From positions 1 through 39,675 of the forward strand of contig JAUNOP010000023.1 in the NCBI GenBank assembly GCA_030537135.1: 39,675 bases of DNA, read 5' to 3'. Both the position numbers and the translations under genes were made by a program. Of the stretch, positions 30,729-37,228 are shown one piece after another; positions within the stretch are counted from its first letter, which is position 1; the number at the start of each line of letters is the position of its first letter. The DNA is from Eubacteriales bacterium. GTDB taxonomy: Bacteria; Bacillota; Clostridia; Lachnospirales; Lachnospiraceae. The notes beneath the pieces were generated by a model. It was given only the letters and a program-made list of their open reading frames with translations, had not been told where the DNA came from and ran no database searches.

Positions 30729-32042
30729 ATGAATACATTTGCATTAAAAGGAAATATCTGCTTCAGCACGGACAGAGAACATCTCTCATTTTTTCCTCAC
30801 AGCTATGTCATATGCGACAATGGCGTCTGTGCCGGCGTATATCAGAAGTTTCCTGATAAATACATCGGCATTCCATGCATAGATTATAAGGACTGCCTGG
30901 TTCTTCCGGGCTTTACAGATCTTCATGTCCATGCTTCCCAATATGCCTTTCGGGGACTGGGCATGGATCTGGAGCTGATTGACTGGCTCAATACCCGTAC
31001 CTTTCCTGAAGAGCAGAAATACGAGGACCTGTCCTATGCCCGGAGAGCCTATGAAATTTTTGTTCACGATTTGCTTGAGGGAGCAACCACAAGAGCCTGC
31101 ATTTTTTCCACAGTCCATGAGGAATCCACGCTTCTTCTCATGGAGCTTTTGGAGCAGGCCGGCTTTCACGCCTATGTGGGTAAGGTGAGCATGGACAGGA
31201 ACTGTCCGGAACATTTATGTGAGAAGGGCGCTGAGGCTGCCGTCCAAGCAGCAGAGCATTGGATTCGCGCCTGCGCAGACAGGTTCCATAATATAAAGCC
31301 CATTCTGACTCCGCGCTTTATTCCTTCCTGCACAGACAATCTGATGAGAGGAATTGCCTTTCTGCGCGAAAAATATCATCTTTCTCTTCAGTCCCATCTT
31401 TCAGAGAACCTGGGAGAGATCGCGTGGGTGAAGGAGCTGTGTCCGGACGTGGGAGGCTATGGAGAGGCCTATGAGAAATTCGGAGTCCTTGAGGGCGACC
31501 GGCCGGTCATTATGGCTCACTGTGTGCACAGCACACCAGAGGAGGCAGAACTTCTGAAGAGACGGGGAGTCTTTGTGGCGCACTGTCCTCAGTCCAACAC
31601 AAATCTTGCCTCCGGGATTGCGCCTGTAAGAAAATATTTGGACATGGGCATACATGTGGGACTGGGAAGCGATATAGCTGCAGGCCACAGCCTTTCTATG
31701 TTCCGCATCATGGCTGAGGCCATTCAATGCTCCAAGCTCAGATGGAGACTTTCAGACCAGAGCCTGGAGCCTCTGAGAGTTGAGGAGGCTTTTTATCTGG
31801 CTACCAGAGGAGGCGGCGCGTTCTTTGGGAAGGTGGGAAGCTTTGAGAAGGGCTTTGCCTTTGACGCAGTGGTGGCAGATGACTCTGCCCTGCGCTGCCC
31901 CTGTCATCTTACGCTCAGGGAGCGCCTGGAAAGGCTTATTTATCTTGCAGATGACCGGCACGTAGCGGCAAAATATATTGTCGGGAGAGCGGTGAAGGGA
32001 CAGGCAGAAGGTTTGCCTTTGAGGAAAAATACTCTGGCTTAG
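30729..32042 (+). CDS. guaD: Guanine deaminase
   Basis: A 437-residue Zn amidohydrolase that converts guanine to xanthine for purine salvage. Metal and catalytic motifs: PGFTDLHVHASQY (H66, H68), QSHLSEN (H223, E226), MAHCVHS (H264) and GLGSDIAAGHSLSMF (D315). HVHASQY and HCPQSNTNLASG are characteristic of guanine deaminases rather than other amidohydrolases. GGAGGAG precedes ATG 30729 by five bases. It lies 46 bp after addA, separated by a hairpin lacking a plus-strand T tract, so partial cotranscription is possible. No purine riboswitch is present upstream. Confidence 0.92.
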   Translation: MNTFALKGNICFSTDREHLSFFPHSYVICDNGVCAGVYQKFPDKYIGIPCIDYKDCLVLPGFTDLHVHASQYAFRGLGMDLELIDWLNTRTFPEEQKYEDLSYARRAYEIFVHDLLEGATTRACIFSTVHEESTLLLMELLEQAGFHAYVGKVSMDRNCPEHLCEKGAEAAVQAAEHWIRACADRFHNIKPILTPRFIPSCTDNLMRGIAFLREKYHLSLQSHLSENLGEIAWVKELCPDVGGYGEAYEKFGVLEGDRPVIMAHCVHSTPEEAELLKRRGVFVAHCPQSNTNLASGIAPVRKYLDMGIHVGLGSDIAAGHSLSMFRIMAEAIQCSKLRWRLSDQSLEPLRVEEAFYLATRGGGAFFGKVGSFEKGFAFDAVVADDSALRCPCHLTLRERLERLIYLADDRHVAAKYIVGRAVKGQAEGLPLRKNTLA

Positions 32043-32086
32043 ACAGAAGGGTGAGAGGCTTTCTCTGAAAGCTCTCACCCTTCTGT
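32043..32086. terminator. Long hairpin between convergent guaD and rRNA methyltransferase gene
   Basis: CAGAAGGGTGAGAG then GCTTTC, loop TCT, GAAAGC then TCTCACCCTTCTG: about 20 pairs with one bulge, directly after the guaD stop. No T tract on either strand, so it may act as a 3'-end stabiliser or a factor-assisted stop. Bases 32087-32174 show nothing else. Confidence 0.5.
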
Positions 32087-32174
32087 GACTGCAGGGAGTG
32101 AACAATTGCGGATATTTCCTGCTGCGCGACACAAAATATGAAACAGATGAATTTATATCAGATAAATCAAATGC

Positions 32175-33575
32175 CTATACACATCTCCACCCGGGTGGAT
32201 ATTTATTCTTCAGCGCAGCTTTCACAAGCTTTCCCCAACCAAGAGGATAGCCTTCTACAGTCACCAGAACCCATCCTTTTCTGACACTTGTCTCCTCTGG
32301 CTCTACAGTCAGAGTTTCTCCCTTCAGATACCTCAAAATTCGCTCATCCGTCTGCTTCAGACAAAGCACTGCCCTGCATTCGTCTCTTCGAAGAGCCAGT
32401 GCAAAAGGCTGTGAGGGTTCAAAGCGTCCCTTTTTCAAATCTCCCAGATACACCCCGTTTCTAAGAAAGGTAATCCCTCGCACATTCAGTGAAACAGGAG
32501 GAAGAAGATACACCTTTTCCCCTCTTGCCTCGATAGGAGCCGTATTTAGAGAACGCCCTCCGATACACGAAATTCCTGTTTCCTTCAAAAACTCTTTTAC
32601 GAGCTTTTCTCCTTCTTTTGGAAGCCGAACTCTGGGCGCGCAGCTGCCAGAGGCCGCTGTTCCCGGCTTTCGCAGGAGCGAGAGAAAATGTCCCTCTCCG
32701 TTCATGCGGTGAGGAAAAATTCTTACGCATTTCTCAAGCCTTGTGTCTCCGTTTCCCCAGGCAGGTACTCCGGGAGAGAAGCCCTCATAAGGTGTAATAT
32801 CCATAATCTCCATCTCTGGTCTGTTTTCGAGAAGATAGGCTATAGTTCCCTCATCCTCCTCTGGGGCAAAGGTGCAGGTCGAGTACAGGAGCATCCCGCC
32901 CGGACGCAGCATATCTGCAGCCAGAAGAATCAGAGATCTCTGAACCTGGGCAAGCTCTCTGGATTTTTCAGGAGTCCAGTCTGCTGCCATGCTCTCCTCC
33001 TTTCGGAACATGCCCTCACCAGAACAGGGCGCGTCAAGAACAATCTTATGGAAAAATTCCGGAAAATATTCAGCAAGCCGCAGGGGAGGTTCATTGGTCA
33101 CAAGTGCATTGGTAATACCAAACAGCTCAATATTTCGAAGCAGGGCGCGGCATCTGGAGGCGCTGATATCATTGGCAACAAGAAGCCCCTGTCCTTTAAG
33201 ACGCGCTCCAAGCGCAGTCGCCTTGCCGCCCGGCGCCGCGCACATGTCAAGCACATAGTCTCCCGGAGTGATGGGGATTCTGGAAGCAGGAGTCATGGCG
33301 CTTGGCTCCTGGAGATAATAAAGCCCTGCCTGATAACAGGGATTTCTTCCAGGGCGTGCCTCCTCTTTATAGGAATAACCATTGTCCACCCAGGGAATTT
33401 TTGTGAGAGAAAAGGGAAGCAGGTGAGTCAGCTCCTCACAGGAGATTTTTTCGGTATTCACGCGAAGCCCGAATTCCCTGGGAGAATCATAGCTTTGAAG
33501 AAATTGTTCGTATTCCTTTTCTCCGAGCATTTGCTTCATACGGGAGCAGAAGGCTTCAGGAAGATGATGATTCAT
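32175..33575 (-). CDS. rsmF: rRNA (cytosine-C5)-methyltransferase, RsmF/NOP2-Sun family
   Basis: A 466-residue SAM enzyme that methylates a cytosine in rRNA. SAM motif I is LDMCAAPGGKA (110-118 region). The two conserved Cys of the m5C family are C184 in DAPCSGEGMF and C234 in YSTCTFAPEEDEG. The substrate-side phrase QEPSAMTPA is present. The C-terminal 170 residues form the RsmF-type extra domain ending GYPLGWGKLV. The exact target base cannot be told. I start at ATG 33575 with GAGG nine bases upstream; the frame opens at 33677, but those 34 residues are encoded in a promoter-like AT-rich region. It converges on guaD. Confidence 0.92.
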   Translation of the reverse strand: MNHHLPEAFCSRMKQMLGEKEYEQFLQSYDSPREFGLRVNTEKISCEELTHLLPFSLTKIPWVDNGYSYKEEARPGRNPCYQAGLYYLQEPSAMTPASRIPITPGDYVLDMCAAPGGKATALGARLKGQGLLVANDISASRCRALLRNIELFGITNALVTNEPPLRLAEYFPEFFHKIVLDAPCSGEGMFRKEESMAADWTPEKSRELAQVQRSLILLAADMLRPGGMLLYSTCTFAPEEDEGTIAYLLENRPEMEIMDITPYEGFSPGVPAWGNGDTRLEKCVRIFPHRMNGEGHFLSLLRKPGTAASGSCAPRVRLPKEGEKLVKEFLKETGISCIGGRSLNTAPIEARGEKVYLLPPVSLNVRGITFLRNGVYLGDLKKGRFEPSQPFALALRRDECRAVLCLKQTDERILRYLKGETLTVEPEETSVRKGWVLVTVEGYPLGWGKLVKAALKNKYPPGWRCV

Positions 33576-33642
33576 AATTAAAATCCTCGCTTTCTGACAG
33601 TAAAAGAAGTCTGGCACAGAAGAGTCTGTTTGACATTCCTCT

Positions 33643-33708
33643 ATTATAATGATGCTGGAGTCAAAAGAGAAACACATGACCTTTTAACTCTGGCATCATC
33701 ATTATAAT
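33643..33708. repeat. Inverted repeat in the rsmF/padR divergent region
   Basis: ATTATAATGATG (33643-33654) and CATCATTATAAT (33697-33708) are exact inverted copies 42 bp apart; inside them GAGT (near 33658) and ACTC (near 33687) add further pairing. Each arm contains ATTATAAT, which reads as a -10 box on both strands. It probably overlaps the rsmF promoter. Confidence 0.45.
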
Positions 33709-33727
33709 GGAACATAAAAAAATAAAA

Positions 33728-33767
33728 AATACTATTGACAAAACCATATTATATAATGTATAGTATT
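33728..33767 (+). promoter_or_regulatory. padR operon promoter with overlapping operator dyad
   Basis: TTGACA (33735-33740), 18 bp, TATAGT (33759-33764). The inverted repeat AATACTAT (33728-33735) and ATAGTATT (33760-33767) covers both boxes, as expected for an autoregulating repressor such as PadR. Confidence 0.65.
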
Positions 33768-33776
33768 AATAACAAA

Positions 33777-33804
33777 ATAATATTGATGAGTGATATAATA
33801 TTAT
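33777..33804 (+). promoter_or_regulatory. Second padR promoter (extended -10) with dyad
   Basis: TGATATAAT (33791-33799) is a TGn-extended -10. It lies within the inverted repeat ATAATATT (33777-33784) and AATATTAT (33797-33804). The predicted start point near 33806 is just before the ribosome site. Confidence 0.5.
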
Positions 33805-33827
33805 AAAACGGACAAGGAAGTGAGTGG

Positions 33828-34145
33828 ATGGTATTTAATACAGGAGCTGCCCTTCTGGATGCGATTGTTTTGGCTGTTGTCTCTAAGGATAAGGAGGGAA
33901 CCTATGGGTATAAGATTACCCAGGAGGTGCGTGGAGTTCTGGAAATCTCCGAATCCACCCTGTATCCGGTGCTTCGCAGGCTTCAGAAGGATGAGTGTCT
34001 GGAGGTGTATGATATGGCGTATGCAGGCAGGAACCGCAGGTATTACAAATTGACAGAGAAGGGTGAGGCGCAGCTTCGCCTCTATGAGGTAGAGTGGAAG
34101 AATTATTCCAGGAAAATTTCGCAGTTGTTCGAGGGAGGATTATGA
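33828..34145 (+). CDS. PadR family transcriptional regulator
   Basis: A 105-residue winged-helix repressor of the short PadR (s1) type. Typical motifs are LLDAIVLAVVSK, GTYGYKITQEV, ISESTLYPVLRRLQKD (recognition helix) and GRNRRYYKLTEKGEAQL (wing). ATG 33828 follows AAGGAA. Its stop overlaps the next gene's start region, so it is the first gene of a four-gene operon with DUF1700, DUF4097 and PspC proteins. It probably represses its own operon via the dyads upstream. The signal is unknown. Confidence 0.93.
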   Translation: MVFNTGAALLDAIVLAVVSKDKEGTYGYKITQEVRGVLEISESTLYPVLRRLQKDECLEVYDMAYAGRNRRYYKLTEKGEAQLRLYEVEWKNYSRKISQLFEGGL

Positions 34146-34147
34146 CG

Positions 34148-34888
34148 ATGAACAGGGCACAATTTTTGGAACAGCTATCCAGACTGCTCTCCGATATACC
34201 GGAGGCAGAACGCCGGGAGGCGCTGGATTATTACAGCAGTTATTTTGACGACGCAGGACCTGAGAATGAGGGCAAGGTGATTCAGGAGCTGGGAAGTCCG
34301 GGCAAGGTGGCTGCCATTATCAAGGCAGACCTCCAGGAAAATGGAAGCAGCTTTGGAGAATTTACAGAAAACGGCTACAAGGACAGCCGCACAGAGCCGG
34401 ATGGGGAGATGCCCGTGGAATATGAAAGCACCCCTGAGGAGGAGAAGGAGAGAAGACGCCAGAGAGGAGAGCGCTGGAGAAATTACACACGAGGGGATAA
34501 TAAGTCCCGATTAATTCTGGCGGTGATTCTTCTGATATTTCTGGCGCCTATTATCAAAGGAGTTCTGGGAGGAGCAGCGGGAGTGCTGGTAACTCTGATT
34601 CTTTTGTCATTCCTGCTCGCCTTTGGAGCAGGAGCCTGCGCACTTGGGCTTTTGATAGCAGGCATCTGTGTGGTTGGAGCTGGAATCGGAATCTGCGTGA
34701 CAAATCCTGCAGTTGGAATCCTTCTGATTGGAATAGGGTTTCTTCTTCTGACAGTTGGAGCGCTTTTTGCGATTGCTACTGTGTGGATGGGAGGCAAAGC
34801 AGTTCCCTGGTTTGTGAGAAAGGTCACCGATTTTCTTGACAGGTTCCTCCACAAAAGGAAGGGAGGGAAGCGATATGAAGAAATTTAA
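34148..34888 (+). CDS. DUF1700 family membrane protein
   Basis: A 246-residue protein. The cytosolic N-terminus begins MNRAQFLEQLSRLLSDIPEAERREAL and continues YYSSYFDDAG with ELGSP, the recognisable DUF1700 (HAAS-type) signature. An acidic/basic linker (about 75-120) is followed by about four membrane segments (about 122-225). I place the start at ATG 34148, nine bases after GGAGG; an ATG at 34142, overlapping the padR stop as ATGA, is the alternative but is only three bases from the site. DUF1700 proteins normally pair with PadR regulators and DUF4097 proteins. The molecular role is not established; envelope sensing is inference. Confidence 0.88.
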   Translation: MNRAQFLEQLSRLLSDIPEAERREALDYYSSYFDDAGPENEGKVIQELGSPGKVAAIIKADLQENGSSFGEFTENGYKDSRTEPDGEMPVEYESTPEEEKERRRQRGERWRNYTRGDNKSRLILAVILLIFLAPIIKGVLGGAAGVLVTLILLSFLLAFGAGACALGLLIAGICVVGAGIGICVTNPAVGILLIGIGFLLLTVGALFAIATVWMGGKAVPWFVRKVTDFLDRFLHKRKGGKRYEEI

Positions 34889-35786
34889 CAGGTTTCTCTT
34901 GATTTTGTCTGTTCTTTTTCTTATTATTGGAATAGGCTTTACGGTTGCAGGCTTGTCCATGGGAGCTACCTGGGAGAAGCTTCAGGCTGTGCAGGAGGAA
35001 GGAGGTCTGGAGAGCATTGGGAGACTGTGGATACAGGCGGATAGACTTCACACAGATAAGGAATGGGAGGAAGAGCTGGATGAGCTGGTCAAGAGCAGCG
35101 ATGCACAGGGAATCAGGCATATCTCCGGCGGAGGAGATGAGAACATCTATGAGGTGAGTGCAGACGAGGTGAAAGCCCTTATCATGGACGTCTCCTGCAA
35201 CTCTCTTGTTCTGGATGAGAATGGAAAGGGAGATGCTATTGTCATTACTGTGGAGGAAGGCTCCGGCGATAAGGTAACTGTGGCAAAGAAGGATTCTGCT
35301 CTTTTGATACAGGATAAGAGAAAGTTCTTCTATTCAGACGGAGAAATCACAATTTCTTATCCTGAAAACCTGACTCTTGACAGCATGGAGCTGAGTATGG
35401 ATGCAGGGGAGGCTGAGCTTTGGGGAAGCCTTCAGGCAGATACTGTGCAGGTAAGCATTGGAGCAGGAGAGCTGAATGGAAGCGGAAGAATCACTTGCAC
35501 AAGCAGCAAGTGGGAGGTTGGAGCAGGAAGCATCTATCTGGAGACTGTAGACAGCAGAGAGACACAGCTCAAGTGTGGAATCGGAGAACTGGATATCACG
35601 CTTTTTGGAAGAGAGAGCGATTATAATTATGAGCTGAAATGCGGAATCGGAGACCTGGAGGTGGGGAGAAATTCCTATGGAGGTTTCGGAGGAAGCAAGA
35701 GCATTGACAATGGTGCAGACAGAGCGGTAAAGGCTGACTGCGGAATTGGAGAGCTGAATATTGATTTTGAGGAGGATGAATCATGA
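34875..35786 (+). CDS. DUF4097 beta-strand repeat protein, membrane-anchored
   Basis: A 303-residue protein with one N-terminal membrane segment (about 6-30) and a long outside domain built of short repeating strands, for example CGIGELDITL, CGIGDLEVG and CGIGELNIDF near the C-terminus, the hallmark of DUF4097 adhesin-like beta-solenoid domains. Three such Cys-Gly-Ile-Gly turns are visible, each with Cys at the same place. ATG 34875 overlaps the DUF1700 stop by 14 bases with GGGAGGG before it. It is the probable surface-exposed partner of the DUF1700 protein. Ligand unknown. Confidence 0.87.
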   Translation: MKKFNRFLLILSVLFLIIGIGFTVAGLSMGATWEKLQAVQEEGGLESIGRLWIQADRLHTDKEWEEELDELVKSSDAQGIRHISGGGDENIYEVSADEVKALIMDVSCNSLVLDENGKGDAIVITVEEGSGDKVTVAKKDSALLIQDKRKFFYSDGEITISYPENLTLDSMELSMDAGEAELWGSLQADTVQVSIGAGELNGSGRITCTSSKWEVGAGSIYLETVDSRETQLKCGIGELDITLFGRESDYNYELKCGIGDLEVGRNSYGGFGGSKSIDNGADRAVKADCGIGELNIDFEEDES

Positions 35787-35977
35787 ACGATTTTAGAAAT
35801 AAGAGATTATATAAGTCATCTGTAAACTGCATGATTTGCGGCGTGTGCGGGGGAATTGCGGAATATTTTGATATTGACCCCACTCTGGTGCGCCTTGCAT
35901 GGATTGTTCTGACCTGCTTTGGGGGAGCTGGAATCTGGGCTTACATTATTGCTGCAATCGTGATTCCGAGGGGATAA
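35783..35977 (+). CDS. PspC domain protein
   Basis: A 64-residue protein consisting of a single PspC domain: KRLYKSSVNCMICGVCGGIAEYFDIDPTLVRLAW then a membrane helix (about 38-61) ending AAIVIPRG. PspC proteins are membrane components of phage-shock-type envelope stress systems. The ATG overlaps the DUF4097 stop by four bases (ATGA), so all four proteins of this operon are translationally linked. A weak hairpin without a T tract follows at about 35987-36014. Confidence 0.93.
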   Translation: MNDFRNKRLYKSSVNCMICGVCGGIAEYFDIDPTLVRLAWIVLTCFGGAGIWAYIIAAIVIPRG

Positions 35978-36095
35978 GAGAAGAGAGGCTTTGCCAGGGC
36001 TTCAGGGTAAAGCGGGAAAATACAACATTCGCTGCCTGATGCGTATAAATACTCGAAAAACTGCCAATACTCCACACAGAAAGGAGTGAGGCGTT

Positions 36096-36290
36096 TTGAA
36101 TAAGGAGAAGGAAATGGAAGCCTATAGAAATCAGGAGCTTACGCCAAGAGAACGGCTGAAATACGAAATCGCCGAGGAACTGGGACTTCTTGACCGTGTT
36201 CTTGAGAGCGGCTGGAAGAGCCTGTCTGCCAAGGAGACAGGACGAATAGGCGGCATGATGACAAGAAGAAAGAAACATACAAAGCAATAA
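36096..36290 (+). CDS. Small acid-soluble spore protein, alpha/beta-type-like
   Basis: A 64-residue protein. The segment LKYEIAEELGLLDRVLESGW followed by SLSAKETGRIGGMMTRRKK matches the two conserved blocks of alpha/beta SASPs, which coat and protect spore DNA. YEIAEELG contains the E-I-A site cut by the germination protease GPR. I start at TTG 36096, nine bases after AAGGAG in non-coding sequence; ATG 36114, six bases after an in-gene AAGGAG, is a real alternative (58 aa). A sigma-G-like promoter (GTATA at 36043, CAATACT at 36065) is only weak. It implies a spore-forming host with expression in the forespore. Confidence 0.82.
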   Translation: MNKEKEMEAYRNQELTPRERLKYEIAEELGLLDRVLESGWKSLSAKETGRIGGMMTRRKKHTKQ

Positions 36291-36293
36291 AAG

Positions 36294-36330
36294 AAAAAGG
36301 GATTCCTGCTGCTGCGGGAATCCTTTTTTT
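36294..36330 (+). terminator. Terminator of the SASP gene
   Basis: AAAAAGGGATTCC (36294-36306), ten-base loop, GGAATCC then seven T (36317-36330). GGATTCC pairs with GGAATCC and the A and T runs extend the stem. Strong intrinsic terminator. Confidence 0.88.
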
Positions 36331-36391
36331 CGGTGCGGCTAGGGGAACTGTTTTCCCCTATTCAATCTTATTTTATATTTTTTTCACTTTT

Positions 36392-36437
36392 CACAAAAAG
36401 CTTGACAGTTGCACTTTCCTCCACAAAAAGCTATAAT
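36392..36437 (+). promoter_or_regulatory. ABC operon promoter flanked by 11-bp direct repeats
   Basis: CACAAAAAGCT occurs at 36392-36402 and 36422-36432, exactly 30 bp apart, and each copy has CACTTT shortly upstream. The promoter is TTGCAC (36409-36414), 17 bp, TATAAT (36432-36437); an extra TTGACA at 36402-36407 is too far from the -10. Direct repeats about three helical turns apart suggest binding of a response regulator or similar activator. Confidence 0.6.
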
Positions 36438-36511
36438 AAACAGAAAAGAACGGAGAAAAGACAGGACGGCAGACATGCGGTTCTTATTATACACAGGAAA
36501 GGCGGGATGTC

Positions 36512-37219
36512 ATGGAAGAGGCATATGTGAAGCTGGATCATGTTTCAAAGATTTATGGTACCGGCGATGTGAAGATTAAGGCAGTGGACGAAATCAATTT
36601 TGAGATACAGAAAGGAGAATTTGTTGTTATAGTCGGTCCCAGCGGCGCAGGAAAAACGACGGTGCTGAATATCCTGGGAGGAATGGATCAGGCCAGCAGC
36701 GGCAGAGTCCTGGTGGACGGCGTGGATATTGCAGGCTACTCCGGGCGTAAGCTCACCTCCTACAGAAGAAATGATATTGGCTTTGTGTTCCAGTTTTATA
36801 ACCTGGTTCCCAATCTGACAGCACTGGAGAATGTGGAGCTGGCGCTTCAGATTTGTAAGGAGCCTATGGATGCACAGACAGTTCTTCGGGAGGTGGGGCT
36901 TGGAGACAGAATGAAAAACTTTCCGGCTCAGCTTTCAGGAGGAGAGCAGCAGAGAGTCTCCATAGCCAGGGCTCTGGCAAAGAATCCAAAGCTCCTTCTG
37001 TGCGATGAGCCGACCGGCGCTCTGGACTATCAGACAGGAAAGGCAATTCTAAAGCTTCTTCAGGACACCTGCAGGGAGAGAGGAATGACTGTGATCGTTA
37101 TTACCCATAACTCTGCGATTGCCCCCATGGCGGATCGGGTGATTAAGATTAAAAACGGAAAGGTATCCAGAATGACCTTGAACGAGAAGCCGGTTCCTGT
37201 AGAAGAAATCGAGTGGTAG
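36512..37219 (+). CDS. ABC transporter ATP-binding protein (MacB/LolD type)
   Basis: A 235-residue NBD. Walker [10 protein letters not shown] (42-50), Q-loop [10 protein letters not shown], signature [16 protein letters not shown] (141-147 for LSGGEQQ), Walker B with DEPTGALD (165-172), switch His in [21 protein letters not shown] and DEPTGALD are typical of the LolD/MacB/BceA group that works with FtsX-like permeases in mechanotransmission rather than classic transport. The ribosome site is modest (AAGGCGGG). The permease gene follows after nine bases with AGGAGG. No two-component genes are seen in the window, so regulation and substrate are unknown. Confidence 0.95.
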   Translation: MEEAYVKLDHVSKIYGTGDVKIKAVDEINFEIQKGEFVVIVGPSGAGKTTVLNILGGMDQASSGRVLVDGVDIAGYSGRKLTSYRRNDIGFVFQFYNLVPNLTALENVELALQICKEPMDAQTVLREVGLGDRMKNFPAQLSGGEQQRVSIARALAKNPKLLLCDEPTGALDYQTGKAILKLLQDTCRERGMTVIVITHNSAIAPMADRVIKIKNGKVSRMTLNEKPVPVEEIEW

Positions 37220-37228
37220 GAGGAGGCT

